10,725 bases of DNA. It comes from Cephalothrix simula (taxonomy: Eukaryota > Nemertea > Palaeonemertea > Archinemertea > Cephalotrichidae). Made by a program: the position numbers and the translations under genes. The stretch spans positions 1-10,725 of the forward strand of contig JAXIUW010217285.1 in NCBI GenBank assembly GCA_035591015.1. Direction: 5' to 3'. Positions 7,861-10,725 of the stretch are shown in pieces (position 1 is the first letter of the stretch; the number at the start of each line of letters is the position of its first letter). The notes below the pieces were generated by a model. That model worked only from the letters and a program-made list of their open reading frames with translations. It made no database searches and was not told where the DNA came from.

Positions 7861-8117
7861 CTTCTATAGAGTTTCTATAGAAGTTTTTCTCTAGAGTTTT
7901 TATAGAATCTCTTCTATAGAGTTTCTATAGAAGTTGTTCTTCTATAGTTTGCATAGAAATATTCTTCTATAGAGTTTCTATAGAAGAACTTCTATAGAAA
8001 CTCTATAGAAGAACTTCTATAGAAACTCTATAGAAGAACTTATATAGAAACTCTATAGAAGAACTTCTATAGAAACTATATAAACTTCTATATTTTCTCT
8101 ATAGAAACTCTATAGAA
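7861..8117. repeat. Left subterminal array, period about 25, with a central dyad
   Basis: Units of the type CTTCTATAGAGTTTCTATAG (7861, 7911, 7964) run up to 7986. From 7989 the inverted form CTTCTATAGAAACTCTATAG recurs at 7989, 8014, 8039 and 8064 with an exact 25-base step, then in broken form to 8117. The switch of orientation makes a perfect 23-bp stem (7964-7986 with 7989-8011) around two central A residues. Transcribed or single-stranded DNA would fold strongly here. Confidence 0.9.
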
Positions 8118-8468
8118 GTCTAAGGAACTGACACCTATTATCAAAATTTCTACCTACTTTTTAGAAATATGATTTGTTTAGTTCAGTACTTAAAAGAAAA
8201 TTGATGAGTGTGACTATGGCTTGATAATAAACATTCCAATGGTATTATGTACTTGTAGCAAAAATCACAATTTTTGGCAGATTTTAGGGTTTATAGATAA
8301 TTTGTTTATGCAGCAATGCACCAAATTTGATTTAAATTACAACAAAACATAAATTCGTTTCTCTTAAAAGCTAATAAGCTTAGCACTTAGAGATCTTAGA
8401 TATAGTGCTCCTGAGGGCCTTAATTCTATATAATATCCAGAGAAATCTATACAATTTCTATCGACAGT

Positions 8469-8690
8469 CTATAGAAATTCTATAGAAAGTGTTTAGAAGT
8501 TCTATAGACAATCTATGAAATTCTATAGACAGTCTATAGACCTGACTCTAGATGTCTCAACAGGTCTCAAAAATCTATAGACTTTATAGAAATTACATTG
8601 ACTTTTCTATAGAAGGTCTATAGACTTTCTATAGAAATTCTCTATATATAGAAAATCTCTATGGAAAAGTCTATAGAATTTCTATAGAAT
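8469..8690. repeat. Right subterminal array of CTATAG palindromes
   Basis: About eleven CTATAG sites occur in contexts TCTATAGAAATTC, TCTATAGACAGTC and TCTATAGACTTTC at irregular spacing of 10 to 30 bases. The spacing is looser and the flanking bases differ (AGAC is frequent) from the left array, so the two arrays are not simple copies of one another. Confidence 0.85.
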
Positions 8691-8702
8691 ATTTTTGTAG
8701 GG

Positions 8703-8893
8703 TGTCGTGGTTGCCGACAGATTCAACGTCAACCTACGCAATAAGCAATAATTTTTGTTTCAAATAATGGGCCCCTGGTTTATTCCATTCGCCCAAGATA
8801 GGAGCTTTGGGTTGGGAATCTTTTCAGACTAATCTGCAATACAAGCAAGGAATACAAGTTCTCAACTTAAGATCCAAAGTTAAAGAATCATTA
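8703..8893. other. Right flank of the CTATAG element, no gene seen
   Basis: Apart from the possible minus-strand coding remnant at 8704-8733 described with 7648-7768, nothing was found. GGGCCCCTGG near 8769 is a small GC-rich patch. Confidence 0.4.
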
Positions 8894-8956
8894 GTCATGG
8901 CTGAGTGATTAAAGCAATTGTTTTTGTAATTGCACTATTTATTTTGGATCGATTAA
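8894..8956 (+). other. tRNA-like stretch (degenerate A box, stem, B-box-like)
   Basis: TGGCTGAGTGA (8898-8908) fits the polymerase III A-box consensus at 10 of 11 positions. It continues TTAAAGC, giving a D-arm like that of serine or leucine tRNAs (GCT pairs with AGC). GCAATT at 8914-8919 pairs with AATTGC at 8928-8933 around an 8-base loop, where an anticodon arm would be. GGATCGATTAA at 8946-8956 fits the B box at 8 of 11. The T stem and acceptor stem do not close, so this is not a functional tRNA. It could be a tRNA pseudogene, the head of a tRNA-derived SINE, or chance. Confidence 0.3.
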
Positions 8957-9422
8957 ACTGATAGGAGTTTTTAAAAAATGTGCTATCCCCCTCATCAACC
9001 TTACTTCGGTTCTCTCTAAAAATAAGGATTAGTAAAAGAAGAAAAAATCGAAAATTGAAGTAATACTGAGCAGTGAGCACACCCACCTGCCTCTACGTCT
9101 ATATAAGTTTGTAAACGCGTCAAAATCTATGTGTGCCAGTGGTGTACATGTTTACCTTTGCCATTACAGTGTATTTTGATTTTGAATTTAAAATGTGTAT
9201 CCACAAAGCTGCATTTGAATTTTACGGATTTGTAAACAATAAATCTTGTTGATAAGTTTAACAATACATCGTTCGCCGTATGGCCGAACTGTTAATCTAT
9301 TGAACAATGGACAGTTTAATCTATAATCGCCGCAAATCTGTTATGAGACCGTAATAAATCTTCACTACTAATAGCTGACTTTATCCTTGTAAACTGCAGT
9401 CACTGGGTTGTCATGGAAAAAA
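8957..9422. other. Spacer, no gene seen
   Basis: AT-rich sequence without supported features. The minus-strand frame at 8895-9086 overlaps the tRNA-like stretch and has no recognised motif. Confidence 0.45.
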
Positions 9423-9485
9423 ATTGACATACACGGATGGTATAAAAGTGAAAGTCCGGTTTGGAACCACCCCACCCCCATATGT

Positions 9486-9582
9486 CAACCTTGTTTCAAG
9501 GATGAATTTTCACCCCCCCCCCCCTCCGCAGCTGGCACAAATTGAGAAAATTGAGACAAATTTCAGTCTTGAATCAAGGTTG
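9486..9582. repeat. 15-bp inverted repeat around a C12 run; right arm within the 25-base shared motif
   Basis: CAACCTTGTTTCAAG (9486-9500) and the reverse complement of 9568-9582 differ at one position. The right arm is part of the 25-base sequence shared with 7817-7841. The interval contains a run of 12 C at 9513-9524. A third CAACCTTGNTTCAAG site thus exists in the window, which points to a dispersed repeat family rather than a unique motif. The surrounding sequence (about 9440-9640) is richer in C and G than its neighbours. Confidence 0.6.
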
Positions 9583-10370
9583 CCCCATATACATGTATGT
9601 GTATGTCAATATTTTTCCATGACCCCTCACCCCTGGGCCCTGGTAGTTAAGTGGAAAATCATTGTATTGAAATTTGAATTGCACTTTTAATAAATTGGGC
9701 TTCTAAAATGTTAGTTATTGGGAGACACGAAAAAAAAGCTAAAACTTATGAATAAAGGTTGAAACGTAAAAGGTAGATTTAGAGAAAGAAAAATTGAATG
9801 GGATCAGAATATCATGAGTTCTGATGGGATGAATGTCATGGGTGGGAGATACACATAAATTATTCCATCTATGACCAAATATAAATGTTGTCATTTAACA
9901 ATTGACCATAAAGGGTATTAAAGTCACGCACGGAGGGGGAACGCCCACACCTGCACCTACATCTACAAGGTCTAATTTAATCGTTAATCGAAAATGTACT
10001 CTCCTCAAGTTTTGGAGTTCAGTGCAATGCCATGTGTGCATTCTTATTGGAAAATTAGAATATAGTGACTTTTACTTGGTAATACCCTCCTGCTGTACTA
10101 ATTTACACAATGTTTACATAAACACGACTTTCTCCGGTATGACGCTTCTCTGGAAACAGGTCTGCTCAACGCGTCTGGTTTTGGCGCTGTAAAATTGACA
10201 TTTCAGCACCGGTCCAAGGGGTTGATTAAAATCTATTATTGTATGGAATGTCCATTCTTTTTCATTGATTATCCTCATTTGATTATCATCATATTATATA
10301 CAGATTGTACTGTACGGTTGAGTATCAACATGGGATTTTCCTATTCATGTTTTAAGCGACCTTAATGAGG
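9583..10370. other. Spacer, no gene seen
   Basis: Plus-strand frames at 9424-9690 and 9902-10192 give 88 and 96 residues with no recognisable domain. The first is partly translation of C-runs. Composition is mixed, and no splice pattern or RNA gene was supported. Confidence 0.45.
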
Positions 10371-10397
10371 GTGGCCATGGGCATGGCCAGTGGCCAC
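10371..10397. repeat. Nested short palindromes around GGCCAT
   Basis: GGCCATG at 10373-10379 pairs with CATGGCC at 10382-10388, and GTGGCCA at 10371-10377 can also pair with TGGCCAC at 10391-10397. The two structures are alternatives. The arms are short, so chance is possible. Confidence 0.4.
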
Positions 10398-10442
10398 TCA
10401 CCTGAAAAGTCGTATATTTGTTCTATACAGCATTTATTTTTA

Positions 10443-10725
10443 TCACCCCTCGGCGAAATTTTCGCCGAAGGGGTATTAGTATCGTCGTGTCTGTCCGTCT
10501 GTCTGTGAACGGGTGCCGTGGCCACGGGCAGAGAGTGCTTACTCCTCCCAATGGGACACCTAACTCCGTAGTTTTCATCATGCCAAGTGACAAGGCTCTC
10601 CGTCGTATTCTAATATATTCCTGGTCGCGGATATATTTGTCGTTTTTGTACTATCTTAAGATGTCTGTTTGGAGTGGAAGTAGGTTATGTTGAGGTTACT
10701 GTCTGTATTCTCCTTGCCGATGGAA
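10443..10725 (+). repeat. Likely interspersed repeat starting with a palindrome, cut by the window edge
   Basis: The segment begins TCACCCCTCGGCGAAA and folds back on itself: 10445-10458 pairs with 10460-10474 in a 14-bp stem with one bulged A and a single-base turn. It continues GGGGTATTAGTATCGTCGTG, then GTCTGTCCGTCTGTCTGTG. From memory, similar palindrome plus GGGGTATT plus GTCTGTCC starts occur in repeats of several invertebrate genomes, but no family name can be given without a search. The segment is GC-richer than the rest and runs to the window end. The frame at 10418-10693 has no recognised domain. Confidence 0.5.

Larger units (their letters stand above)
7769..8702. mobile_element. 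934-bp terminal-inverted-repeat element with CTATAG subterminal arrays
   Basis: The first 23 bases (7769-7791, starting CCCTACAAAAATATTC) are the exact reverse complement of the last 23 (8680-8702, ending GAATATTTTTGTAGGG). Inside each end lies an array of TTCTATAGAA-like palindromes: about 17 CTATAG sites at 7784-8117 and about 11 at 8469-8690, by hand count. The middle (about 8118-8430) is AT-rich and unique-looking, with no transposase frame, so the element would be non-autonomous. Repeated subterminal motifs are known as transposase-binding sites in families such as CACTA and hAT; which family applies here is unknown. Flanking octamers TATCTTCG and TGTCGTGG agree at 5 of 8 positions, so no clean target duplication is visible. 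Confidence 0.8.

Noticed and set aside
7989-8063. Regular 25-base repeats resembling a CRISPR array
   Set aside because: The repeats are directly adjacent with no spacers, are made of nested palindromes, and lie in DNA of eukaryotic character with no cas genes.
7769-8702. Assignment of the CTATAG element to piggyBac because its ends start CCCT
   Set aside because: The flanks are not TTAA, and no transposase or family-specific end is present, so the superfamily is left open.
9423-9945. Weak similarity between 9423-9475 and 9901-9945 (both start ATTGAC and contain GGTATNAAAGT)
   Set aside because: Identity falls to about 60 percent with gaps after the first 20 bases, which is not separable from chance by eye.
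10418-10693. Plus-strand frame of 91 codons near the right edge
   Set aside because: It starts just outside and runs through the palindrome-headed repeat, and its translation shows no known protein motif.

Overview
The window reads as non-coding DNA from an animal nuclear genome, probably an invertebrate. It is AT-rich (roughly one third G+C by eye). It has no long reading frame on either strand, no bacterial gene spacing and no ribosome-binding-site pattern. It carries many degenerate simple-sequence tracts, terminal-inverted-repeat elements and hairpins of the kind common in intergenic or intronic DNA of marine invertebrates. The species cannot be fixed from the sequence. No intact protein-coding gene could be supported: every open frame is short and without recognisable domains, and several are only translations of simple repeats.

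Layout. At 49-210 is a TTCATT-type array, followed by a conserved end motif (211-243). At 549-767 are a perfect 17-bp hairpin, a second version of that end motif and an AGATTT-rich tract. At 1193-1340 is a GC-rich island of CGGGATCGG motifs. At 1546-1602 is a perfect 25-bp hairpin. At 2397-2444 is a small inverted repeat. At 3187-3395 is an AAGATTT tract with three 14-bp palindromes, followed by a C13 run. At 4859-5005 is a tandem duplication whose two units each carry a TATA-box-like string. At 6707-6846 is a second TTCATT array, flanked on its other side by the end motif in inverted orientation. At 7769-8702 is a 934-bp element with perfect 23-bp terminal inverted repeats and about 28 CTATAG sites in two subterminal arrays. 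At 8894-8956 is a tRNA-like stretch. At 9486-9582 are motifs shared with the 934-bp element. From about 10443 to the window edge is a GC-richer repeat that begins with a palindrome.

How the parts relate. There is no gene network to describe. The most coherent structure is the 7769-8702 element, which looks like a non-autonomous DNA transposon or foldback element. Its flanks can be read, with low confidence, as a broken acidic coding stretch on the minus strand. The two TTCATT arrays, each keeping one opposite end, are best read as two partial copies of one terminal-inverted-repeat family with a microsatellite core. The 605-646 motif suggests that the same ends also sit beside a different core. 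These repeat families are the most interesting content; no new functional system is demonstrated.
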